From Oceanicoccus sp. KOV_DT_Chl (GTDB lineage: Bacteria; Pseudomonadota; Gammaproteobacteria; Pseudomonadales; Dasaniaceae): 64,000 nucleotides of DNA. This document shows, piece after piece, positions 16,258 through 26,510 of this stretch. Under the pieces are notes generated by a model, which saw only the letters and a list, made by a program, of their open reading frames with translations, did no database searches and was not told the origin of the DNA. Position 1 is the stretch's first letter, and each line of letters opens with the position of its first letter. The stretch is from contig NZ_FQLF01000004.1 in NCBI RefSeq assembly GCF_900120175.1, forward strand, positions 336,676 to 400,675. The letters are read 5' to 3'. Both the position numbers and the translations under genes were made by a program.

Positions 16258-17186
16258 AAGAGCCTCGTTTTTATAGTTTTTGATTGCAGTGGTTTATGTC
16301 TAGCCACCACCGGTGACTATTTGTGTGTCAATGACACGCGAGGACACAATTGCTGTAATGGCAATATATGGAAGCCTTTAGCCAGCAAGGGCTAGAGGCT
16401 TTTTCAGCATGAGGCAGTAATCTTCGCAGCTGTATTTATTGTGTTATTTATTTTTATAGGCAGACTATCCACTAATAAAAAGAATCAGTCAATACTGTTT
16501 TTTAAAATATTTCATATTTATTAAAATAAATCTGCATACGTAGCACTGATCATTGGAATTCACTGCAAATACGAATAACAGAAGCATGGCGACTAACAAA
16601 ACCGGATATATAAACGGAATAAATAAAAATTATCTAATTCCAAAAATGAATTAAATGAAAATTATATAAAAATGGAATTCCCTGTTTTAATCATTTAAAT
16701 CCACTGTGGGTATACGATACTGAAAGCTTGGAAAGAAGAATTTTCAAGGAATAGCGATTATCCTGGCGGTTGAAAAACCAAGCTTGGCAGGGTAGCTAAA
16801 CACAATCTTTGTAAGCTTGCTTGCAAAGCAGGCTGCAGATGGTTTAATACTTTTGATAATGCAGAGGCATTCACAAAATATGAGTACAGGTTAGGATATT
16901 ACCTGAGCACCATTTGTTGAACGTTAGAGAAATTTATTCAGAATTGATTAAATCAGAATAATCTGTTGTTCAAACTTTACTAATTGAGTGGCAAAAAAGC
17001 CTATAAAGAGAACGAATCAAGAATAATGATGCTTACTGATTAAAACTTGCTTTTTACCTATATGTAGAAGTTGAGTTCCAAACTAGCTACGCCCGATTCT
17101 TTTGATTATCCAGTACCGCCTATCCAGCAAGAAAAAACAGGCAATATCGTCACAACTCTAGCTTAGACTAAACCCCAAGACTATAC
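16258..17186. other. 929-bp gene-free, AT-rich region
   Basis: No open frame of coding character on either strand. Seen: an imperfect hairpin AGCCTTTAGCC / GGCTAGAGGCT followed by TTTT (16373-16404), which has no gene upstream of it on that strand, and GTGTC/GACAC-type short dyads near 16325-16350 in the leader of the lipoprotein gene. I recognise no RNA family. Confidence 0.4.
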
Positions 17187-17220
17187 CTAAGCCGCAAGAC
17201 TATACCTAAGCCGCAAGACT
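17176..17220. repeat. Short tandem repeat, 19-bp unit
   Basis: CAAGACTATACCTAAGCCG occurs at 17176-17194 and again at 17195-17213, with the first 7 bases repeated a third time (17214-17220). It covers the last codons and stop of the acetyltransferase gene and so may have created its present C-terminus. Confidence 0.85.
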
Positions 17221-17621
17221 TGCTGCCCTGTCGGCTGATGGAGTTTCTCTTCCATAAATTTAAAACCATACCGCGCATAAAATTTTCGACCAATCACATT
17301 TTCTTTAAACACTTCCACTTCAAGATCACCGTGCAGCGATTGCGCTTTATCCATTAGCGCTTTACCTATGCCTTTACCATGACATTCAGGCTGTAGAAAG
17401 ATCGCACCCACTTCATTTCCCATCAGTGCGATAAAGCCTTTAACCTCGTCATCGATAACAGCCACCCAGGTGTCTGTATTGGGAAGGTAAATGTCAGCGA
17501 CATTTTTGCGCTCCTGCGCGATGAAATCATCAGTCATAAATTGATGAGCCATGCGGGTTGATACTTCCCAGGAATCCAGTACTGGCTGCAGGTCTGCAGC
17601 CTTGTATTGTCGTATTATCAT
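17187..17621 (-). CDS. GNAT-family N-acetyltransferase
   Basis: 144 residues with a single GNAT domain. The acetyl-CoA pyrophosphate-binding motif A is GAIFLQPECHGKGIGKALMD (Q-x2-G-x-G form), and NVIGRKFYARYGFKFMEE is the C-terminal motif B region. Members acetylate small amines or protein N-termini; the similarity is to the YjaB-like small GNATs, so the substrate is open. The stop codon lies inside a 19-bp tandem repeat, so the last residues may be recent. It stands alone, divergent from the acylase gene. Confidence 0.85.
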   Translation of the reverse strand: MIIRQYKAADLQPVLDSWEVSTRMAHQFMTDDFIAQERKNVADIYLPNTDTWVAVIDDEVKGFIALMGNEVGAIFLQPECHGKGIGKALMDKAQSLHGDLEVEVFKENVIGRKFYARYGFKFMEEKLHQPTGQQVLRLRYSLAA

Positions 17622-17762
17622 TATTGACCTTGAGTGTTATATTCTGTCGATTAACTTTGACCATAATCTACCATTACGTTCTCTTCATATTGATGCACGA
17701 GACACGAGACACAGCATTTTGATAGACTGCTAAACCAAACTTCCCTGCACAGGCCTCTAATA

Positions 17763-20157
17763 ATGAAAACAATTACGCTGCTCATCATTTGTCTATTCTT
17801 GCTACCCGCCTGTCACAACAACAGTAACAGTAAAAATGATCGCTATGAAGCTGAAATTGTCTGGACGGAATATGGTATCCCCCATATCACCGCAAAAGAC
17901 TGGGGTGGATTAGGTTATGGCTATGGCTATGCCTTCTCGCAGGAAAATTACTGTGTATTGATGCAAGAGATCGTCCGTGCCAACGGTAATTCAGCGCGCT
18001 ACCTTGAGGACGGTGACCTTGATAAAGACTATGTGTGGAAGTTTATCAATAATGATGAGCGGATTAATGCTGTTCTCATTGCCAGCTTTTCAGATCAGCT
18101 CAACCAATTACTTAATGGTTACGTTGCCGGTGTAAACCGTTACTTTAAGGAAACCGGCGTCGACAACCTTGCCGAAGGTGAGGAAGGCTGCCGTGGGGCA
18201 AGTTACGCCAGAACCATTAACCAAGCGGATGTTGTGAAGTTCCTGCATAAACTGATGCTGAGAGCCAGTACCGACCCCTTGGCCGATTACATCGTTGCCG
18301 CGACACCACCTGCGTCAGTGGTTACAACTGATGCAGCCAAAGCAACTACCCTACTCGCCCAAATCGACCCCAAAACGCTAGCCACCAAGCTAGGGATGCC
18401 CTCTCCCGAACAACTTGGCAGTAATGCCTATGCCATCGGTGCGGATGCCAGCGCTACCGGCGCTGGCATTTTATTCGGCAACCCTCACTTCCCGTGGCAA
18501 GGTTCCAACCGTTTTTATATGAGCCATATGACCATACCCGGCGAATATGATGTCTCTGGTGGATCCCTGTTTGGTGTACCAGCTATTTTAATCGGTTTTA
18601 ATCGTGACTTGGCCTGGAGTCATACCGTTTCAACCGGGCAACGGTTTACTTTTTATGAGCTTACCCTGAACCCGGGCAACCCACTGCAATATGACTATGA
18701 TGGTGAATGGCTGGATCTGGAAGCAGTAACGGTTTCCGCTGACAGCCTTAGCAGCACGGGTGACGTGGTAAGTTCAGAGCACACCTTTTACCTTAGCCGT
18801 TTTGGTCCGGTATTAGACCTCGGCGGTGTCAGCAGCGTACTGGCGGGCTGGCCAAATTTTGCTGGTACCGTAATGGCATACCGCGATGCTAATCTGGAAA
18901 ATTTTCGGGGTTTTGACCAATGGATTGGCATGGGCCAAGCGACCAACCTGGAAGAATTTACCAATGAACTTAAAGCAATAGGTATCCCTTGGGTCAACAC
19001 GATTGCCGCAGACCGTTATGGCGATGCACTTTACGCCGACATTTCTGCTGTACCGCATGTTACCCAACAAAAACTGAATAGCTGTGTCACCGGCACCATT
19101 GCTCAACTGTTAACTCAGGGCGGCTTCACTACGCTGGACGGTTCAACCTCTGACTGTGAATGGGGCAATGATGCGGGTGCACCAGAGGGTGTGTTTGGCT
19201 TTGATAGCCTCCCCCAAATTGCAAACCCGGGAGTACGGCGCCAACGCTAACGACAGCTATTGGCTACCCAACCCCAGAAACTTAACCACCGGTTTTTCAC
19301 CGATTATCGGCAAGGAAGAAATTGAGCAATCGCTGCGGACACGGCTGACCTTTACCCAAGCCGAACAGCGGCTCGCTGCTACCGATGGACTTGGCACTAG
19401 CCCTACGTTCACTGCCGAGCAAGTAAAACAAATCTCTTATAGTGCACGAAACTATGCTGCCGAACTGGTGCTAGAAGACCTGATAACACTCTGTAGTGCC
19501 GTTAGTGATTGGTCAACTTACAGCGCTAATCCCAGCTCCGTAGCAGAAGCATGTAGCTTGTTGGCGAGTTGGGATGGTCGTCATACGATTGAAAGTACCG
19601 GCGGCCATATCTTTACCGAGTTTTGGCGCATTGCCCGTGAACTGGATGACTTATGGCAAATACCGTTCAACCCGGCTGACCCTGTTAATACGCCCAACTC
19701 GTTAAATACCGCGGACTCAACGGTGGCCGAAGATTTACGTCAGGCGCTAGCCGATGGCGTTGCCGTGCTGACTAACGCCGGAATTGCACTTGACCAACCC
19801 TGGGGTGACGTTCAGTTCGATGAAAAAAACGGGGAGCGGATTCCTATTCATGGCGGCTCTGGCGGCATGCTATTCAGTGTTATCACTTCAAGCCTGGTAG
19901 ACGGTGAAGGTTATTCTAATATTCGCCACGGCAATAGCTATATGCAGACGGTCACCTGGGATGAAACCGATTGTCCCGATGCCAGCGCTATTTTAACCTA
20001 CTCACAATCTACTGACCCCGCCTCTGATCACTTTGCCGACGCCACCAAACTCTATAGCCAATCTGGCTGGATCGATATGGCGTTTTGTACAGCGGATGTT
20101 GAAGCAAAAGAATTACGTAGGGAAACTATCACCAATTTCACAACCGGACGACCTTAG
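17763..20157 (+). CDS. PvdQ-like Ntn-hydrolase acylase lipoprotein (penicillin/AHL acylase family), frameshifted
   Basis: About 797 residues across one break. Lipobox LLPAC (Cys17); alpha chain; autocleavage Gly219-Ser220 giving a beta chain starting SNAYAIG. Numbered from that Ser, His is beta-23 (NPHFPW) and Val beta-70 (SHTVST), the positions of the PvdQ active site and oxyanion hole. The body after FDSLP continues in another frame (QTREYGANANDSYWLPNP) and ends with FADATKLYSQSGWIDMAF. The break is in CCCCC (19211-19215); one C fewer restores it. PvdQ relatives cleave N-acyl-homoserine lactones or tailor siderophore precursors; here both are possible. Lipid anchoring is unlike soluble periplasmic PvdQ. 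Confidence 0.85.
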
Positions 20158-20167
20158 GCTGATAAAC

Positions 20168-20200
20168 TTTCTCATCATTAAACTTTTTAGTGATGAGAAA
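20168..20200. terminator. Hairpin after acylase gene, possible terminator
   Basis: TTTCTCATCA (20168-20177) and TGATGAGAAA (20191-20200) are a perfect 10-bp inverted repeat starting 11 bp after the stop codon, with a T-rich loop but no T-tract after the stem. Confidence 0.4.
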
Positions 20201-20285
20201 TACTAACTATCGACACGAGTATTATCACAAAATAACTATATGCAGGTTTGCTAATTAATTTCTACACAGCCGCAATTTATTATAA

Positions 20286-20669
20286 CTAAACGCACTCCTG
20301 ACTAAGCCAAATTTCGGCCGCATCAGTTGTAGCAAACATACCCATGGACCACGTAGCACCACCGGCTTCCTCCATAGTCATCTGATACATTGAAGACAAG
20401 CCGTATAAATCCTCACTTGTTGATACCATGGCACAACGTAGATTTGGATTACTTCGGGCCGCACCAACACCAAAAGCAGCAACACGTTCAATATCAGGTA
20501 TAGACACGTCAATCTTTTCTACGTCCTCCATATTAAAAGTCATAAACTTTAACTCATCGAAGCGAGCATCAGCATGTATCAATTGATTAGCGCGCAGCAA
20601 TTCGCTACCGGAAACACTGCCGGAGCAAATACAACGAACAAACTGATGGCCCCACTCTAAAATAAACAT
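20286..20669 (-). CDS. Hypothetical protein, possibly STAS/SpoIIAA-like
   Basis: 127 residues from MFILEWGHQFV, chosen because GAGGAA lies 7 nt before that ATG. Alternating strand-helix pattern (LKFMTFNMEDVEKIDVSIPDIERVAAFGVGA, then LRCAMVSTSEDLYGLSSMYQMTMEE and WSMGMFATTDAAEIWLSQ) is like the SpoIIAA/STAS-type small alpha-beta fold that often follows this pattern in marine bacteria, but no diagnostic motif is present. Cytoplasmic, no signal. Stands alone between the acylase and the TonB receptor. Confidence 0.55.
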   Translation of the reverse strand: MFILEWGHQFVRCICSGSVSGSELLRANQLIHADARFDELKFMTFNMEDVEKIDVSIPDIERVAAFGVGAARSNPNLRCAMVSTSEDLYGLSSMYQMTMEEAGGATWSMGMFATTDAAEIWLSQECV

Positions 20670-20981
20670 CACGATATTCCTCGTTATTATAATTAACTCC
20701 ACGACAACTATAATTACTAGACCAAAGTTAAAGCATTAGTATGAACACCTATATTGGTAAAATTCACACTAGCGACTCTTTAACTTTAACCAAACTGATT
20801 AGCCCGAAGCATCTATCTGCGCAGCCACCAATATAACGCTGTACTTTGGATAATAAACAAGGATAAAACACCAAAACATGGGCAAGGAAACTACAAACTA
20901 CACTGTAGAAGTAAAAAATAGGCTACTCTATTAGGAGATTGCGGTTACATTGGTTTTTTTCAATTTTTTGGACCTACACGA

Positions 20982-22907
20982 ATGCACCAAAGAATCAGAG
21001 TTAAAGCATGTATTTTAATCGGATTGGCTTCTCATGTTGCCACTGGACAAGCAGAAGAAGACCTTTTTGATCTAAGCTTGCAAGAACTATTGCAGGTCGA
21101 AGTGACCATCGCCTCTCGTACCAGCCAACCTTTTCTTAATACTAGCGCCGCAGTAACCGTCATCAACCAGGATCAAATTCAAAATAGTGGTTTCACCCAA
21201 TTGCCCGACATTCTTCGACTAGTCCCCGGCCTCCATGTCGGACGTGCCGATAGCAATAAATGGTGGGTTTCGATCAGAGGATTTGGTAATCGATTCAATG
21301 GCAAACTTCAGGTAATGATTGATGGTCGTAATATCTTTACGCCACTGTTCTCAGGTACCTACTGGGAGCATCATGTGCCACCATTGAAGGACATTGAGAA
21401 AATTGAGGTTATACGAGGTCCCGGCGGAGCCTCTTGGGGCAGCAATGCCAACAATGGTGTCATCAACATCATTACTAAACACAGCAGCAAAACATTAGGC
21501 ACTCATGTCTCGGCCATCGCCGGGGACAATGAAGTCGAAAAATCAGGTTTGATTAGGCAAGGCTTCAGCTTCGATAATATTGAAGGCCGCGTCTATTTAC
21601 AGAAAACCAGACACGCGGGTGGTGAACTTACCGATATCAATCAAGTAACAAATCTAGGTTTACGCGCTGGTGACTCTGGAGAGGATAAATGGGACCACGA
21701 TCTTGTTGGCTTCCGTCTGGATTCAAAGATAAACGATCAGACGCTAACACTTACTGGTGAGATTTTTGACGCCGAGTATGATCAAACGCGAATAACAGGC
21801 TTCGCAATGAATACGCCTGTCGCAGATACTATTTCATCAGATGGACATTACCTACAAGCACAGTGGAATCTGCCTCTTGATAATAATGACAACCTCTTTA
21901 TAAGCGCAACCACACAAAGCACCAATAGGAAAGATGGCAGCCTTGGAGAAAAAAGAACATCTCGAGAGTTATCTGCTCAGTACGAAAGAGAAATAGGCCA
22001 GCATAATTTATTAACTGGATATTCTTATATCCACTCAAAAGATGAAACGGAAAAATTGAGTACAGTGGTTTTTATTCCCGCTAATAAAACGCTGCAATAT
22101 CATGGTATTTTTATTCAGGATTCCTATCACTTTCTGGACGGTAAGGCCAATATCACAGCGGGCTTACGCTTAGATAATAATGAATATACTCACTGGGAAC
22201 ACCAACCCACGTTGAGAGCCCTTTATCAAATAGACAACAATAACCGGGTCTGGGCTGCATTATCACGCTCAGTCAATATACCTGGCAGAGCTGACGCTGA
22301 ATTTGGACAGCAGTTTGGCTCAACATTTATTCCCTTTGGTAATAGTAACGCTGTGGCTGAAACAGTAGAAGCCTTTGAGCTGGGTTATCGATATTCAAAA
22401 GATACTATGCTTTTTGAAGCCACGGCTTTCTATAACCAATATGACCACCTTCACCAGGACGAAAATAGTAAAGGTCAAAAATCCGACCTTTATGGCTTTG
22501 AACTAAATTTAACGAAATATATAACGCCAGGCCTGAGCGCAGCCTTGCAGTATTCTTTTCATGATAATGATGATAGGAATTCAACCCCCAACTCATTTAA
22601 TCAATCAGGTATTGATAATGTAAAACAGCTTTCAGGCGCTCAATTACACTGGAGTGTTAACGAACAATTACAGGTTAATTTTTCTGCATTTTATAATACC
22701 GATGTACTACCAGAAAGCAGCAATGACGCCTTTTCCAGTAATATGAAAGTAGATGCTAATATTCAATATCGCTTCAATAAAAATCTAAACATTATTTTGG
22801 CAGGCCAAAACCTACTGGATGACGCAGATACACAAGTGATAGACACTACGCGCCTTAACACCGGCGTAACCCGAGCCTATTACATTAAGGCAGAAATCGA
22901 TTGGTAG
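20982..22907 (+). CDS. TonB-dependent outer-membrane receptor
   Basis: 641 residues: signal peptide ending near GQA; DLSLQELLQVEVTIASR, a form seen where many receptors carry a TonB-box-like stretch; a plug domain with AVTVINQDQIQNSGFTQLPDILRLVPGLHV, VMIDGRNIFTP and IEVIRGPGGASWGSNANNGVINIITK; and a C-terminal beta-barrel ending in an aromatic residue (AEIDW). Imports a scarce ligand such as a siderophore, vitamin B12 or oligosaccharide using TonB energy; the ligand is not evident. No Fur box was recognised upstream, but AAAGTTAAAG (20724-20733) and CTTTAACTTT (20778-20787) form a widely spaced dyad there. Confidence 0.9.
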   Translation: MHQRIRVKACILIGLASHVATGQAEEDLFDLSLQELLQVEVTIASRTSQPFLNTSAAVTVINQDQIQNSGFTQLPDILRLVPGLHVGRADSNKWWVSIRGFGNRFNGKLQVMIDGRNIFTPLFSGTYWEHHVPPLKDIEKIEVIRGPGGASWGSNANNGVINIITKHSSKTLGTHVSAIAGDNEVEKSGLIRQGFSFDNIEGRVYLQKTRHAGGELTDINQVTNLGLRAGDSGEDKWDHDLVGFRLDSKINDQTLTLTGEIFDAEYDQTRITGFAMNTPVADTISSDGHYLQAQWNLPLDNNDNLFISATTQSTNRKDGSLGEKRTSRELSAQYEREIGQHNLLTGYSYIHSKDETEKLSTVVFIPANKTLQYHGIFIQDSYHFLDGKANITAGLRLDNNEYTHWEHQPTLRALYQIDNNNRVWAALSRSVNIPGRADAEFGQQFGSTFIPFGNSNAVAETVEAFELGYRYSKDTMLFEATAFYNQYDHLHQDENSKGQKSDLYGFELNLTKYITPGLSAALQYSFHDNDDRNSTPNSFNQSGIDNVKQLSGAQLHWSVNEQLQVNFSAFYNTDVLPESSNDAFSSNMKVDANIQYRFNKNLNIILAGQNLLDDADTQVIDTTRLNTGVTRAYYIKAEIDW

Positions 22908-23183
22908 CTGAAGGCAGCCTACCTTCAAGACACTTATGAAACACTCAACTTCATTTCAACTTCATTAAGGGTCAATTTTTCTAAACCACAGCGAATGCCC
23001 TTTTTGCATATGGACAAGTAAACAATCATGCCCAAAACATTTTTCCTTCATCAGTAAGAGTATTGCACCCTTTTTCTACGAATACTGATAATATGCCAAC
23101 CGGTTTATGACTGTAATGTCGATTATAGCAGCCTTGGTCGTAAGCAAGCCTTCAAACACAAACAAGCACCAGGTATCAACATC

Positions 23184-23522
23184 ATGAGCAATGAAATTAT
23201 TAGAAATAAGCGCCTTCGTAAAAAACTTTATCTGGAAGAATATGCGATTATGGGCTTTGAATTTTCATGCAAAATAATTTTAGACACTGAAGCTGACTAT
23301 GATCAGTTTTTTGATAGCTTTGCGGATAAAGTGGAAGAGTTAAATCTAGTAGTGAGTGTTGATGGCGATGATAATGAATTTGAAGGTTTTGTTACCTCTG
23401 CCTATCGCTATGGTTCAGCGACCGAGACAGATCGAAAAGCTATTGAAGAAATACTGAAATCTTATAAAAATATAACGGATGTCAATACCGGCGAATTAGT
23501 CGATGTCTTTTATGGTGCTTAG
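23184..23522 (+). CDS. yggL: YggL-family 50S ribosome-binding protein (DUF469)
   Basis: 112 residues with the family pattern RNKRLRKKLYLEEYAIMGFEF, an acidic central part and a C-terminal DVNTGELVDVFYG. YggL binds the large ribosomal subunit and affects ribosome assembly or hibernation-like states; its exact role is not settled. It converges with the YibL-type gene, another ribosome-associated protein, with only 19 bp between the stops. Confidence 0.88.
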   Translation: MSNEIIRNKRLRKKLYLEEYAIMGFEFSCKIILDTEADYDQFFDSFADKVEELNLVVSVDGDDNEFEGFVTSAYRYGSATETDRKAIEEILKSYKNITDVNTGELVDVFYGA

Positions 23523-23541
23523 ACATTCAGGTCTTTGCTCC

Positions 23542-23898
23542 CTAGAATTTCTTGGGGGCAAAACCAGTTACCGCACTGACACCCATCTCACGCCCCAATG
23601 CCGTCATTGGGTGCACAACGACTAGGCCACGCACTGATTTTTTTAATTTCCCCATGTCCGCCTGTTCTGCCTTGGTCAGCACACGGTTAAATGCCAGATT
23701 TTTTACCGCAGCACTTTTACTCCCGACTTCCTTCTCCAGTCGCCCCTTTAAACTGGCAATATGCTTGCTAACGGCAGTTATATCATCGGTGAACTTGGTG
23801 ATATTAAGTTGATCCTGACGCTGTTCAGCCGCTGCCAGCTTCACCCGAAACTTGTCGAGTTTATTATTACTTTTCTGCAATTCTTGTTTGATATTCAT
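23542..23898 (-). CDS. yibL: YibL-family ribosome-associated protein (DUF2810)
   Basis: 118 residues: an N-terminal coiled coil (LQKSNNKLDKFRVKLAAAEQRQDQL) and the highly conserved C-terminal block LTKAEQADMGKLKKSVRGLVVVHPMTALGREMG, almost identical to E. coli YibL as recalled. Thought to associate with ribosomes; mechanism unknown. Downstream neighbour of pgsA on the same strand, separated by 110 bp. Confidence 0.9.
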   Translation of the reverse strand: MNIKQELQKSNNKLDKFRVKLAAAEQRQDQLNITKFTDDITAVSKHIASLKGRLEKEVGSKSAAVKNLAFNRVLTKAEQADMGKLKKSVRGLVVVHPMTALGREMGVSAVTGFAPKKF

Positions 23899-24008
23899 AG
23901 GCTAGCTCTAAAAAAGAAATGGATCGGTTGTTCAGCCGATCGAAAAATTTAACATAGGGCGCGCAGGAGAATAACGGGCAATATGACTCAACTATTCAAT
24001 AAATAAAC

Positions 24009-24569
24009 TTACGACTTACCGAGCCCAAACTCAGGCCAGGCTGCACGTAAATACACGAACATAGACCACAGTGTGAGCAGCGCCGCAAGGTACATCAGCA
24101 CCACACCTAATTCCAATAAAAAACCGGTGGTATCAGGCGGCACTGCTGCTAGCAAAACCGTAATCGAGAGCATTTGAAATACTGTTTTTACTTTACCAAT
24201 GTAGGACACAGAGACATTGGTGCGCTTACCCAGCTCGGCCATCCATTCCCGCAGGGCGGAAATAACAATTTCACGACCGATAATGACCATGGCCGGCAAG
24301 GTAAACCACCACACTTGATAGCGTTCAACCAACAGCACCAGGGCAATGGCCACCATTAATTTATCAGCCACCGGGTCCAGAAAAGCACCAAAGGGCGTGC
24401 TCTGATCCAGCTTTCTGGCGAGGTAACCATCCAGCCAATCGGTAATACCGGCCAGTGCAAAAATCACAGAACAAGCGATAAAACTCCACTGATATTCTAA
24501 ATAAAACACCAATACCAGCACAGGAATCAGCACGATACGTAATAGCGTAAGGAGATTTGGGATATTCAT
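24009..24569 (-). CDS. pgsA: CDP-diacylglycerol--glycerol-3-phosphate 3-phosphatidyltransferase
   Basis: 186 residues, polytopic inner-membrane enzyme making phosphatidylglycerophosphate, the committed step to phosphatidylglycerol and cardiolipin. The CDP-alcohol phosphatidyltransferase signature D-G-x2-A-R-x8-G-x3-D-x3-D is present as [23 protein letters not shown]. Starts [12 protein letters not shown] as usual. It follows uvrC on the minus strand by 33 bp, the classic uvrC-pgsA pair; in E. coli the same pair is followed by tRNA Gly-Cys-Leu, which here lies 18 kb away in the opposite orientation. Confidence 0.95.
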   Translation of the reverse strand: MNIPNLLTLLRIVLIPVLVLVFYLEYQWSFIACSVIFALAGITDWLDGYLARKLDQSTPFGAFLDPVADKLMVAIALVLLVERYQVWWFTLPAMVIIGREIVISALREWMAELGKRTNVSVSYIGKVKTVFQMLSITVLLAAVPPDTTGFLLELGVVLMYLAALLTLWSMFVYLRAAWPEFGLGKS

Positions 24570-24602
24570 TAATCATCTGCGGTTATTTTTACAGCAGGGA
24601 TT

Positions 24603-26502
24603 CTAACCATTCTGGAGCGCCGCCACTATATCCAATGCTAATTTTTCACTAATTCCGGGTAATTTGGTTAAATCTTCAACACTTGCGGCACTGACACCCT
24701 GCCATCCGCCAAAATGACGTAACAATTCACGTCGACGCTTAGGTCCAACGCCGGGTATACCCTCAAGCGGTGACTCACGGCGCTTTTTATCCCGCCGCTG
24801 CTTATGACCGGTGATGGCAAACCGATGGGATTCGTCACGAATATGCTGAATCAGATGTAAGGCCGATGAATCAGAGGGCATTACAAATTCTTTACCGGTA
24901 TCGGCTCGGTACAGCACCTCAAACCCCGCTTTGCGGGTGGTCCCTTTGGCGACCCCACTACCAGCAACTCGGTAATCTGTAATTCTTCCAACACTTCAAC
25001 GGCCTGTTTAACCTGACCTTTACCGCCGTCGATAAATAAAATATCGGGTAACTGGCCATCACCGGATTTGATCCTGGTATAACGGCGACTTAATGCCTGA
25101 TGCATAGCCGCATAATCATCGCCAGCGGTAATATCTTCGATATTAAATCGACGATAATCGGATTTAAGCGGGCCATTGGTATCAAATACCACACAGGAAG
25201 CCACCGTTGCCTCACCACTACTGTGGCTGATATCAAAACATTCTAATCGTTGCGGAATTTCAGCCAGCAGCAGAACATCTTGCAACGCTTCAAAACGTTG
25301 ATAGATCGTTTGCTTATTGGCCAGATGGCTGGTGAGATTCTGTTTGGCCGTTTCGGCTGCCAGCTTTAACCACTTGGCACGATTACTACGCACACTGCTA
25401 CTGACACTGACTTTACGACCAGCCACCCGGTTAATGCCTCCACCAAGGGTGCGCTATCGATAGCGTGACTCAGTACCACTTCCCTCGGCAAACTATTTTC
25501 AGCGGTCGCGCGGGCATTGCCGGATAAATAATACTGGGCTAAAAATGCTTCCAGTATTTGCGCCTCGTCTTCATCCAAATACACTTTCGGAAAATAGCTT
25601 TTACTCCCCAGCACCCGACCACCACGAACAAACAACAATTGAATACAAACGGCGCCAGCAGTAAATTCACAGGCGGCAATATCGATATCGCCCTGCTCAC
25701 CTTCGATATATTGACTGGCTTGTACTTGCTGAAGGTATTGGATTTTATCACGGCACTCTGCCGCTTCTTCAAAGGCCAGCTCTGCCGATGCGCGTTCCAT
25801 TTGATCAGCGAGTTCTTTAATCAATGTTTGATTTTTGCCTTCTAAAAACATGACTGTATGTCGTACCGACTGCTGGTATTCTTCTACAGATATTTTATTG
25901 ACGCAGGGCGCGGTACAACGATTAATTTGATGCTGCAAACATGGGCGTGAGCGATTGCTATAAAAACTGTCGTCGCACTGGCGAACCTTGAAAACTTTTT
26001 GTAAAAAATTCAAACTTTCCTTAACTGCACCGGCGCTTGGATAAGGTCCAAAATAACGACCTTTCGATTTTTTAGCACCGCGATGAATAGACAGCTGTGG
26101 AAATTCATGTTGAGTAGATAAATAAATATGCGGGTAGGATTTATCGTCGCGGAGCAAAATATTATAGGGCGGGCGCTGCTGCTTAATCAGGTTGTGTTCT
26201 AACAGCAAAGCTTCAGCTTCAGTGTTGGTTACGGTCACTTCGATGGCGGCAATTTTTGTTACTAACGCCGCCGTTTTAATCGCCAAGCCCTGTTTGCGAA
26301 AATAACTTGCCAGACGATTCTTAAGATTTTTAGCTTTGCCGGTATAAAGAATTTTGCCTTCGGCGTCATACATCTGGTAGATGCCGGGTTTCTGGGTGAC
26401 GGAAGCTAAAAAGGTTTTGTGATCAAACAGAAGTTTTTTGTCAACCTTATCATTGTTGACGGTCTCTGCCGGCACGGTTTTGTCTGTAATTTTTTTAGTC
26501 AT
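24603..26502 (-). CDS. uvrC: Excinuclease ABC subunit C (UvrC), two apparent frameshifts
   Basis: About 630 residues over three frames. Part 1 (26502-25430) has the GIY-YIG nuclease ([19 protein letters not shown]), the Cys-rich link (C-x3-C-x7-C), and the UVR domain. Part 2 has the RNase H-like 5' nuclease ([29 protein letters not shown]). Part 3 ends with the helix-hairpin-helix pair ([29 protein letters not shown]). Breaks are at ACCGGG near 25426-25430 and CCCC 24953-24956; one G/C added at each restores [10 protein letters not shown] and [16 protein letters not shown]. UvrC makes both incisions in nucleotide excision repair. Since all domains survive, sequence error is likely. Start ATG at 26502, just past the alkB stop. 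Confidence 0.9.
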
Positions 26503-26510
26503 AGCCGCAC

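Noticed and set aside
16373..16404. Hairpin followed by T-run, terminator-like on the plus strand
   Set aside because: No plus-strand gene lies upstream of it, and the stem has a mismatch; may be chance or a remnant.
16258..17186. Possible riboswitch in the leader of the VDE-like lipoprotein gene
   Set aside because: Short dyads are present but no conserved motif of a known riboswitch class was recognised.
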